NCBI GenBank assembly: GCA_021732005.1
Contig: JAKFVT010000025.1
Location: 1-64,000, forward strand
Source: Mycobacterium sp.
Lineage (GTDB): Bacteria > Actinomycetota > Actinomycetes > Mycobacteriales > Mycobacteriaceae
Length of the DNA stretch: 64,000 nt
Direction: 5' to 3'
Part shown: positions 1-6,501 of the stretch, piece after piece
Layout: each line of letters starts with the position of its first letter
Position numbering within the stretch: position 1 is the first letter of the stretch
Notes under the pieces: generated by a model
The model's input: only the letters and a program-made list of their open reading frames with translations
The model's database searches: none
Told to the model about the DNA's origin: nothing
Made by a program: the position numbers and the translations under genes

Positions 1-121
1 GGGTCATGGACGGGTTCCTTCGGTTCTCAGGACGAGGGGTTTGGCGATTTCTCATCCTGCCGCCGAAGAACCCGTCCCCTAGACACCTCAACCCGTGTCG
101 GCGTCTACAACGTCATGACCC
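1..121 (+). ncRNA. Candidate structured RNA, three-way junction, possibly cut by the window edge
   Basis: No convincing gene covers this stretch, yet it folds well. An 8-bp closing stem pairs 1-8 with 114-121 perfectly. Directly inside it, 9-23 pairs with 63-76 (14 bp, one bulged C at 17), capped by 28-36 with 51-59 (8 of 9 pairs). A third arm pairs 80-87 with 100-107 (7 of 8). Together these make a three-way junction, followed 20 bases later by a strong hairpin terminator. I do not recognise the family; it does not look like tmRNA, RNase P RNA or SRP RNA. The strand is inferred from the downstream terminator, and the RNA may begin before the window. A leader or attenuator of something upstream is the main alternative. 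Confidence 0.4.
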
Positions 122-140
122 GCAACAGCTAGCCGGCGAG

Positions 141-188
141 AACGCAATCAGGGCGAGAAATCACGAAGATTCTCGCCCTGACTGCGTT
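141..188. terminator. Strong bidirectional hairpin terminator
   Basis: Arms 141-159 and 170-188 are complementary over 19 bp with a single G-T wobble-type mismatch, around a 10-base loop. There is no T-tract on either side, as is common for mycobacterial terminators. It lies just beyond the stop codon of the leftward nitronate monooxygenase gene and just after the candidate structured RNA, so it can serve both strands. Confidence 0.7.
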
Positions 189-199
189 GTGAATGCGGG

Positions 200-1333
200 T
201 CAGACGGACGCCGCTTCGTTCAGCTCGTCGAGGCGGGTGGTGGCCTCCAGGTACTCCTGCACCCAGCGCTCGATCACCGTTGCGGTCTTCTCGACCTTGG
301 TGAACTGACCGACGACCTGTCCGATCGGGTTGAACGCGACGTTGACGCTCTCATTGGGGTACTTGTGCGTGGCGGCCACGGCCATGCCGGAAACCATGTA
401 CTGCAACGGCATTCCGAGCGGCTTGGGGTTGCCGTCCTTCTCCCACGCCTCGGTCCAGTCGTTGCGCAGCATGCGGGCAGGCTTGCCGGTGAACGAACGG
501 CTGCGCACGGTGTCGCGACTCTCGGCCTTCGCGTACGCGGCGTGCTGCACGTCGGTGTGCTCGGACTCCTCGACCATGACCCACTGCGAACCGGTCCACG
601 CGCCTTGGGCGCCCAGTGCCAGCGCCGCGGCGATCTGCTGACCGCTGCCGATACCTCCGGCGGCCAGCACCGGCACCGGTGCCACCGCCTTGACGACCTG
701 CGGCCACAGCACGATCGAGCCGATCTCACCGCAGTGCCCGCCGGCCTCGCCGCCCTGCGCGATGATGATGTCCACGCCGGCCTCGGCGTGCTTCTTGGCC
801 TGCGACGGCGAACCGCACAACGCCGCGACCTTGCGGCCCTCGGCGTGGATGTGCTTGATCATCTCGGCCGGCGGGGTGCCGAGCGCGTTGGCGATCAGCG
901 TGCACTTGGGATGCTTGAGCGCCACCTCGACCTGCGGCGTCGCGGTCGCCTCGGTCCACCCCAGCAGCCCCATGGCGTCGTCGTCGCTGTTCTCGACCGG
1001 CACACCGTGGTCGGCGAGAACCTTCTTGGCGAAGTCGATGTGCTCCTGGGGAACCAGGTCGTTCAGCGTCTTCTTCAGCACTTCGGGGGACAGGTCCGTC
1101 GAGTCCATGCCCTCGTATTTGTTGGGGATCACGATGTCGACGCCGTAGTGATGGTCGCCGATGTTCTCGTCGATCCACTTGAGCTCGATCTCGAGCTGTT
1201 CGGGCGAGAACCCGACGGCGCCGAGCACGCCGAAGCCGCCGGCCTTGCTGACGGCCACGACCACGTCGCGGCAGTGGGTGAACGCGAAGATCGGATATTC
1301 GATATCGAGGTCGTCGCAGAGGGGAGTGCGCAT
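200..1333 (-). CDS. Nitronate monooxygenase family flavoprotein (2-nitropropane dioxygenase-like)
   Basis: A 377-residue FMN-dependent TIM-barrel protein of the nitronate monooxygenase/2-nitropropane dioxygenase family, of the type of M. tuberculosis Rv1533. Family signatures visible are the N-terminal YPIF and GGFGVLG segments, the GVDIVIP strand, the AQGGEAGGHCG phosphate-binding loop and the VPVLAAGGI strand. Members oxidise alkyl nitronates or act as enoyl/quinone-type flavin reductases, so the substrate is not fixed by sequence. The ATG at 1333 follows a good AAGGAG ribosome-binding site. A KstR-type operator sits about 36 bases upstream, which suggests a role in sterol catabolism or its redox side reactions. 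The gene ends at a strong hairpin. Confidence 0.85.
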   Translation of the reverse strand: MRTPLCDDLDIEYPIFAFTHCRDVVVAVSKAGGFGVLGAVGFSPEQLEIELKWIDENIGDHHYGVDIVIPNKYEGMDSTDLSPEVLKKTLNDLVPQEHIDFAKKVLADHGVPVENSDDDAMGLLGWTEATATPQVEVALKHPKCTLIANALGTPPAEMIKHIHAEGRKVAALCGSPSQAKKHAEAGVDIIIAQGGEAGGHCGEIGSIVLWPQVVKAVAPVPVLAAGGIGSGQQIAAALALGAQGAWTGSQWVMVEESEHTDVQHAAYAKAESRDTVRSRSFTGKPARMLRNDWTEAWEKDGNPKPLGMPLQYMVSGMAVAATHKYPNESVNVAFNPIGQVVGQFTKVEKTATVIERWVQEYLEATTRLDELNEAASV

Positions 1334-1368
1334 GGACCGGCTCCTTCAAGCGTGGGGCGTAGGCAGAC

Positions 1369-1382
1369 TGAAACGTGTTCTA
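1369..1382. promoter_or_regulatory. KstR operator (exact TnnAACnnGTTnnA match)
   Basis: The 14-mer TGAAACGTGTTCTA fits the published KstR consensus TnnAACnnGTTnnA at every fixed position. It lies 36-49 bases upstream of the start of the leftward nitronate monooxygenase, in the expected promoter position. KstR is the TetR-family repressor of cholesterol uptake and ring degradation in mycobacteria. The match is seen in the sequence; regulation is inferred. Confidence 0.6.
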
Positions 1383-1538
1383 GTTTAGTACGCGCCGCAC
1401 GCGCCAGTTGCAGGTATCCGCCATCGATGCGCGAACGAATGCCTATCGGCGCAATCACCCCAGCGAGAGCCCTTGAAGTCGCCCTGGCGGAGTACCGTTG
1501 GCTGTGTCGGCTCAGCGTCGGCGAGAGGGTGTACAGCC

Positions 1539-1835
1539 ATGGTTATCTCCACACTACGAATGCGGCGCGTCGCGTTGATCGGAATCGCCGCCGCACTGAC
1601 CGCGGCCCTCGTGCCCATCGGCGTTGCCGCCGCGGAAACCGGTCCCGATTGCACCAATGGCGTGGTGCCGCTCAACCCCTACGTGGTGAACTGCGGTCTG
1701 CCGGCACGGGGCAATCACACCATCGGAGCGGCGCCGGACGCCGGGGCGATCATCGCGTGCCGACACAGCCCGATCTGCCTGTCGTACTACGTGAATTACC
1801 CAGGCACACTGATTGTTCCGGGCTACCGGCCCTAG
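1539..1835 (+). CDS. Small secreted protein, unknown function
   Basis: A 98-residue protein with a clear Sec signal peptide: basic MRRVALIG, then an Ala/Leu-rich core, with probable cleavage after GVAAA near residue 34. The mature part is about 65 residues with four cysteines (DC, NCG, ACRH, ICLS), which could form two disulfides. The ATG at 1539 is preceded by a GAGAGG-type ribosome-binding site; ATG 1560 is an alternative. I do not recognise the family. It is convergent with the membrane protein gene ending at 1854. Confidence 0.65.
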   Translation: MVISTLRMRRVALIGIAAALTAALVPIGVAAAETGPDCTNGVVPLNPYVVNCGLPARGNHTIGAAPDAGAIIACRHSPICLSYYVNYPGTLIVPGYRP

Positions 1836-1853
1836 GACTTGATGCCGCTGCGG

Positions 1854-2201
1854 CTAGCTCGTCGAGCCGACTCCTCGTCGGCTGCCGACCAGAAGCGAGC
1901 CGCCCGCAACCAGCAGGCCGATCACCGCCACCGGAATCGACCAGGACCGCCGCTGCGACACCGACGACTGGCACTGCGCCACGAAGTCGGTGTGCGGGAC
2001 GAGCTGGTTCAGGATCGGCACGTTGGCGACGACATTCTTGTCGTTGGCCGCACGCGCCGACGACATATCGGCCGCTACGGCGTTGCCGCAGCCGATGCTG
2101 CCGCCGTTGCCGTCCGGGGTCGACACCGGCACCAGCATCGCGATGACCCCGGTGATCAGCAGCACCGCACCCACCAGTAGAACCACACGACGCACGGACA
2201 T
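1854..2201 (-). CDS. Conserved two-TM membrane protein, unknown function
   Basis: About 115 residues. One hydrophobic helix lies at residues 5-25 (VVLLVGAVLLITGVI) and another near the C-terminus (IPVAVIGLLVAGGSLLV). Between them is an extracytoplasmic loop of about 60 residues with two cysteines (IGCGNAV and AQCQSS) that could be disulfide-bonded. The ATG at 2201 has AAGGAG six bases upstream, so the in-frame ATG at 2219 is probably not used. The architecture is typical of small mycobacterial cell-envelope proteins. No function can be assigned. Confidence 0.6.
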   Translation of the reverse strand: MSVRRVVLLVGAVLLITGVIAMLVPVSTPDGNGGSIGCGNAVAADMSSARAANDKNVVANVPILNQLVPHTDFVAQCQSSVSQRRSWSIPVAVIGLLVAGGSLLVGSRRGVGSTS

Positions 2202-2284
2202 GTCCGTCTCCTTACGCATCCGTCGAATCGGTGCGGGGTCTACCCCGGTGGCGACTCGGTCAAACTCGGCGCGGCGCGCACCTG

Positions 2285-3361
2285 TCAGGGCGCGGCGAAC
2301 AGCTCCACCTCGGAGACCAACGGGAGGTTGAGTGTCGTGCGGATGCCGGGCGGGGCGGCGATCACCGCCGGAATGGCGTTGACGATGCGGCCCGCGCCGG
2401 CGGCGATGGCGGCGTAGTTGTGGTCGCCCTTCTTGCTGGTCGGGCAGATGTCGACGGTGTAGGAGGGCTCGCCGGTGATCTCCACCCGGTAGGAACCGCC
2501 GGGCTGCGCCGGCTGCGCCCAGTCCGGACGCAGATCCTCCCGCAGCCGGGTGACGTGTTCGACGACGATCGCCGCGTGATCTCCGACCATGCCCTTGATC
2601 TCGAAGCGCACCGCGGCGACACCGCCCTTGGGGATGTGGCCGGCGGCGACGTCGAAAGCCTCTGGGGCAGGCTCACGTTCATAGCTCTCGGTGATCGAGT
2701 CGAGTGAAATGTTCAGCCCTGCCGCCAGCTGGCGAATGCCGCAGCCCCAGGCGATGCCGAGCACGCCGGGCTGGAACAGCATCGGCACCTCGTCGAGCGG
2801 CTTGCCGAACCCCATCACGTCGAACATCACGATCGCGCCGTCGTAGGTGGCGTAGTCGGCGATCTCCATGCAGCGCACCTGCTCGATGCTCTGGCAGGTG
2901 CTGGCGAACGCCAGCGGGATCAGGTCGGTGACAAAGCCGGGATCGACGCCGTTGATGTAGATGCTCGAATTGCCAAGGCGGCCGGCTTCTTCCAGCGGTT
3001 CGATGTACTTGTCGGGCATCACGTGCCACGGGTACTGCAACACCACCGGCGCCGAGCCGACGACGTTGATCCCGGCGGCCAGGATCTTGCGGACGTCCTC
3101 CATGGCCTGCGGCATCCGGTTGTCGCCCATCGCGCAGTAGACGGCACATTCGGGCTCGGTGGCCAGCACCGCGTCGAGATCTTTGGTGGCCAGGATCCCG
3201 GTCTTGACGTCCAGGCCGGCCAGTTCACCCGCGTCCTTGCCCACCTTCTCGTCGGCCGACACGCACAGCCCGGTCAGCTCGAATCCGGGGTTCTCGATCA
3301 GCTCGGATAGGGCTATCCGTCCGACGTTTCCGGTGCCGATATGGGCAACGCGGATGGCCAT
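2285..3361 (-). CDS. NAD(P)-dependent dihydrodipicolinate reductase-like oxidoreductase
   Basis: A 358-residue protein with an N-terminal Rossmann fold (RVAHIGTGNVGR, residues 3-14), of the DapB/2,4-diaminopentanoate dehydrogenase-like superfamily common in mycobacteria. It is longer than true DapB (about 245 residues) and is not expected to make lysine. These paralogues are usually annotated as NAD(P)H-dependent amine dehydrogenase-like, with unknown substrates. The start at 3361 follows CAGGAGA; an upstream in-frame ATG at 3406 lacks this support. It is divergent from the FabG3-type dehydrogenase, with a KstR box between them, so steroid or side-chain metabolism is a reasonable context. Confidence 0.75.
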   Translation of the reverse strand: MAIRVAHIGTGNVGRIALSELIENPGFELTGLCVSADEKVGKDAGELAGLDVKTGILATKDLDAVLATEPECAVYCAMGDNRMPQAMEDVRKILAAGINVVGSAPVVLQYPWHVMPDKYIEPLEEAGRLGNSSIYINGVDPGFVTDLIPLAFASTCQSIEQVRCMEIADYATYDGAIVMFDVMGFGKPLDEVPMLFQPGVLGIAWGCGIRQLAAGLNISLDSITESYEREPAPEAFDVAAGHIPKGGVAAVRFEIKGMVGDHAAIVVEHVTRLREDLRPDWAQPAQPGGSYRVEITGEPSYTVDICPTSKKGDHNYAAIAAGAGRIVNAIPAVIAAPPGIRTTLNLPLVSEVELFAAP

Positions 3362-3419
3362 AAGTTCTCCTGACGTTCGGGGCTGCTGTGGGATCAGTAT
3401 GCGCATTCGGCGCCGAAAC

Positions 3420-3433
3420 TGGAACAGGTTCTA
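3420..3433. promoter_or_regulatory. KstR operator in a divergent promoter
   Basis: TGGAACAGGTTCTA matches TnnAACnnGTTnnA exactly. It lies 36 bases upstream of the rightward SDR start (3469) and 59 bases upstream of the leftward reductase start (3361), so one site could control both genes. Having two such exact sites within 2.1 kb strengthens the regulon reading. Confidence 0.6.
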
Positions 3434-3468
3434 CCTCGGTGGTGGCGCTACCGGTAGCCTGTCGGCTC

Positions 3469-4212
3469 ATGGGACGCGTAGACGACAAAGTAGCCATCAT
3501 CACTGGTGGCGCACAGGGGATGGGCGCCGCTGACGCGCGGATGCTGGTCGCCGAGGGCGCCAAGGTTGTGATCGGGGACATCCTCGACGACAAGGGCAAA
3601 GAGCTGGCCGACGAGCTCGGTGAGGCCGCCCGCTACGTGCACCTCGACGTCACCGAAGCGGATCAGTGGAAGGCCGCCGTCGAGCTCGCGATCACCGAGT
3701 TCGGCAAGGTCAATGTGCTGGTGAACAACGCCGGCATCGTTCAGGTCGCGCCGCTGAAGTCACTCGACGTGGAGCGGTGGAAGAAGGTCCTCGACGTCAA
3801 CCTGACCGGCGCGCTGCTGGGTATCCAAGCTGTCCTGCCGTCGATGAAGGAGTCCGGTGGCGGCTCGATCATCAACGTCTCGTCCATCGAGGGCATGCGC
3901 GGCGCCTCATGGGTGCACAGCTACGTGGCGTCCAAGTGGGGCCTGCGCGGCCTGACGAAATCGGCTGCGCTGGAACTGGCGTCGGACAACATCCGGGTCA
4001 ACTCGGTGCACCCGGGCTTCATCCGCACGCCGATGACCAAGCACCTGCCCGAAGACATGGTCAGCGCCCCGCTGGGCCGTCCGGGCAGGCCGGAGGAAGT
4101 GGCCACCTTCATCGTGTTCCTGGCCAGTGACGAGTCGTCCTTCTCGACGGGTTCGGAATACGTGGTCGACGGCGGTCTGATCACCGACGTCCCGCACCGC
4201 GCGATGCCCTGA
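3469..4212 (+). CDS. SDR dehydrogenase of the FabG3 (3-alpha/20-beta-hydroxysteroid dehydrogenase) type
   Basis: A 247-residue classical short-chain dehydrogenase: TGGAQGMG cofactor motif at residues 13-20, NNAG, catalytic Ser in NVSSIEG, and the YxxxK pair in SYVASKWG. The sequence closely follows the M. tuberculosis Rv2002/FabG3 pattern (GDILD, YVHLDVT, PMKE.G.GSIIN, RVNSVHPG, SDESSFSTG), an NADH-dependent 20-beta-hydroxysteroid dehydrogenase. The start ATG at 3469 matches the family start. The KstR box upstream agrees with a steroid substrate. It is followed convergently by the HAD gene with no gap. Confidence 0.85.
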   Translation: MGRVDDKVAIITGGAQGMGAADARMLVAEGAKVVIGDILDDKGKELADELGEAARYVHLDVTEADQWKAAVELAITEFGKVNVLVNNAGIVQVAPLKSLDVERWKKVLDVNLTGALLGIQAVLPSMKESGGGSIINVSSIEGMRGASWVHSYVASKWGLRGLTKSAALELASDNIRVNSVHPGFIRTPMTKHLPEDMVSAPLGRPGRPEEVATFIVFLASDESSFSTGSEYVVDGGLITDVPHRAMP

Positions 4213-5040
4213 TCAGTCCTTGAGGTTGCGGCGGGTCCGCAGCGCCAGCGAGCCGAACGCCGCGCCCAGCGCGGCCCGTCCCAGCGCGGGGAAGTGTCCG
4301 ATCACATTGGCCGCCCCGCCGCGGCGGCCAGGGATCGACGTCCGGAGCACCGGCCAGTCGCTCGCCGCTGCCTTGGCGGCCAGACCCGGCCGCGGATTGA
4401 CCGGTCGGGGATGCCCGACCAGCCGCATCAGGGCGGCGTCCTCGTCGCCGTCGGCGTAGAAGTAGCTGCCGGTCAGGTCGACCTCGTTGGCTTCGCAAAA
4501 CCGTTGCACCGCAGCGGCTTTCTGGCGTCCCCAGACGATCGGCTTGGCGATGTTCCCGGTCAGGCGACCGTCGTCGTCGAGCTCGAAGGTGTTGCAGATG
4601 ACGTCGTCGATCCCCAGCGCGCGGGCCACCGGCTCCGCGTGGATGGTCAACGCCGACGAGCTGAGCGCCACGGTGTGCCCGCGATCCCGGTGCGCGGCGA
4701 CGATCTCGCGCATCAGCGGGTACACCCGCGCCGCCACCTGCTCGGTGTAGAGCCGCTCACCGATCTCATCGAGCTCGGCCAGCGACTCGCCGCGCAGATA
4801 CCCCGCGGCGCGAACCAGCAGCCGCTCGAAGTGCATGCGGCCCAGCTTGTAGCGCAGCGAGGCCTCGATCACCCCGAGCACCTCGCCGATCCGGGCCTGT
4901 CCGCGGCGAACCCGGTCGCTGGCGTGCGCGGTCGCGGTGAAACCGGCGACCAGGGTGCCGTCCAGGTCGAAGAACGCGCCGACGGTCGGACCCGGTGGGC
5001 TCCCGGCGATCTGAGCGAGCGGATCCGATGACAGTGTCAC
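4213..5040 (-). CDS. HAD-IB family phosphatase (SerB/PlsC N-domain-like)
   Basis: About 275 residues. Motif I FFDLDGT with nucleophile Asp, motif II SSSALT, and motif III ADGDEDAAL define a HAD subfamily IB phosphohydrolase. It resembles the N-terminal phosphatase half of mycobacterial PlsC-type bifunctional proteins such as Rv2483c, but stops after that half and carries no acyltransferase HX4D domain. The substrate could be a phosphoserine-like or lysophosphatidate-type monophosphate; this is unproven. The start is uncertain: GTG at 5040 gives the family-like MTLSSDP start, while ATG at 5091 would add 17 residues. It is divergent from the PPOX gene. Confidence 0.75.
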   Translation of the reverse strand: MTLSSDPLAQIAGSPPGPTVGAFFDLDGTLVAGFTATAHASDRVRRGQARIGEVLGVIEASLRYKLGRMHFERLLVRAAGYLRGESLAELDEIGERLYTEQVAARVYPLMREIVAAHRDRGHTVALSSSALTIHAEPVARALGIDDVICNTFELDDDGRLTGNIAKPIVWGRQKAAAVQRFCEANEVDLTGSYFYADGDEDAALMRLVGHPRPVNPRPGLAAKAAASDWPVLRTSIPGRRGGAANVIGHFPALGRAALGAAFGSLALRTRRNLKD

Positions 5041-5096
5041 CACACCATCATGCCGATGCGCGGGAATGCCTCGCTCCGTACCGTGTTGCACGCCAC

Positions 5097-5522
5097 ATGA
5101 AGCTCAACGATGCGGCACGCGCTCTGATCGGCTCCGGTGCCGACGCCACGCTGGTCACCCTCAATCCGGACGGCAGCCCCCAGGTGTCGCTGGTGTGGGT
5201 GGCGGTGCAGCCCGGTGAGGACGGCGACGAGCTGGTGACAGCTCACCTGTCCGAGCACAAGAAGGTTCGCAACGTGCGCCGCGACGGACGCGTGGCACTC
5301 ACCATCGTCTCGACCGAGCCGGGCGCCGTCATGCGGCCGTATCTGTCGGTCACCGGCACCGCGCGCATTGTGGAAGGCGGCGCGCCCGAGGTTCTGCGGG
5401 ACCTCGCCGCGGTGATGATCACCGACGATTCCGTGGTGTTCCCGCCCGACGACGCACCGCCGGGATACCTGACCCGGATCCGGATCGACACCGTCGGCGG
5501 CACCGGTCCCTGGGCGAGCTAA
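5097..5522 (+). CDS. PPOX-class F420-dependent oxidoreductase
   Basis: A 141-residue split-beta-barrel flavin/deazaflavin-binding protein. The N-terminal segment (LIGSGADATLVTLNPDG, QVSLVWV) and the HKKVRNVRRDGRVAL motif are typical of mycobacterial F420H2-dependent reductases of the Rv1155 type. Members reduce enones, quinones or tetrapyrroles. The ATG at 5097 gives the family start; in-frame upstream ATGs would add a His-rich tail without counterpart. The stop overlaps the convergent DMT gene by 4 bp. Confidence 0.8.
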   Translation: MKLNDAARALIGSGADATLVTLNPDGSPQVSLVWVAVQPGEDGDELVTAHLSEHKKVRNVRRDGRVALTIVSTEPGAVMRPYLSVTGTARIVEGGAPEVLRDLAAVMITDDSVVFPPDDAPPGYLTRIRIDTVGGTGPWAS

Positions 5523-6430
5523 CCGTCCTGGCGGGTTTGGGCCGCCGCTTCGAGCTCCTCTTCCCAGGCGCCCTCATCGCGTCCCAGCGCGATCGTGGCC
5601 GCGGCCATGGCACCGAGGGCGACGGCCAGCACGACCGCGACCGGCTTGGTGACCGCGAGGTGCTCGCCCAGCACCACCTCACCGATCAGCACGGCAATCA
5701 CCGGTTCGAGCACCAGCATCGCCGGGACCGAGGCGCGCAGAGACCCGGCGTGGAAGGCCGACTGCTGCAGCAGAGTGGCCACGACGCCGACGACGATCAC
5801 CACGTACAGCACCGGCGAGGTGAGCAGTCGCCCCATGTCTCCCTCGCGCACGGCATGCATCACGAGCTTCGTCAGCACCGCCACCACGCCGAACAGAACA
5901 CCGACACCGACCGCCAGCAGGATCGCCCGGCGCCAGTCCGACAGCCGCATCGCCACCAGCAGACAGCCGGCCACGAACAGCAGGCTGACCCCGGCCACCA
6001 CGACGGCAGGCAACGTCGCGCCGTCGTAGTCGCCCGGCTTGGTCCGGGCCAGCGATACGAACACCGCCAACGCGAGCGTGAGCAGCATCGCCCAGCCCCA
6101 CTCGCCGCGAGACACCCGGCGGTGCGCCAGCCGCGCGCTCAGCGGCAGCGCGAACAGCAACGCGGACACCATGAGCGGGGCGACCAGCAGCAGCGAGCCA
6201 TAGGCCAGCGCGACCGCCTGGAACGCATACCCCGTCACCGCGGACGCGGTGCCGGCCCACCAGAGCCGGCGACGCAACAGCGTCGACACCATCACGGTGC
6301 TGACACCCTGATCGCGGGGGACGTCCATGGTGGCCCGCTGACGGACCACGATGCCGATGGCCGCGAACACCGCACCGGCAAGGGCGGCTGCCACGACGAG
6401 CGCGTGCTGCAGCAATATCCATCCCTTCAC
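5519..6430 (-). CDS. DMT (EamA-like) superfamily transporter
   Basis: A 303-residue integral membrane protein with about nine to ten hydrophobic helices, the size and spacing of drug/metabolite transporter family permeases. The first helix covers roughly residues 5-27. The C-terminal repeat shows the SLRASVPAMLVLEPVIAVL and GEVVLGEHL pattern seen in EamA-type repeats. The tail after the last helix is acidic and cytoplasmic. The substrate is unknown. It starts with GTG and sits alone between two other genes, so context does not help. Confidence 0.75.
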   Translation of the reverse strand: MKGWILLQHALVVAAALAGAVFAAIGIVVRQRATMDVPRDQGVSTVMVSTLLRRRLWWAGTASAVTGYAFQAVALAYGSLLLVAPLMVSALLFALPLSARLAHRRVSRGEWGWAMLLTLALAVFVSLARTKPGDYDGATLPAVVVAGVSLLFVAGCLLVAMRLSDWRRAILLAVGVGVLFGVVAVLTKLVMHAVREGDMGRLLTSPVLYVVIVVGVVATLLQQSAFHAGSLRASVPAMLVLEPVIAVLIGEVVLGEHLAVTKPVAVVLAVALGAMAAATIALGRDEGAWEEELEAAAQTRQDG

Positions 6431-6501
6431 TGGTTGTCCGGCGGCGCATCACCGAATCTAGGGCACGTGCGGATCGGCCGACGTCAGCGACGTCGCGAGT
6501 G

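Noticed and set aside
6-308. Open frame at the left edge on the plus strand
   Set aside because: It runs across the RNA-like structure and the terminator and into the antisense of the nitronate monooxygenase; composition is not protein-like.
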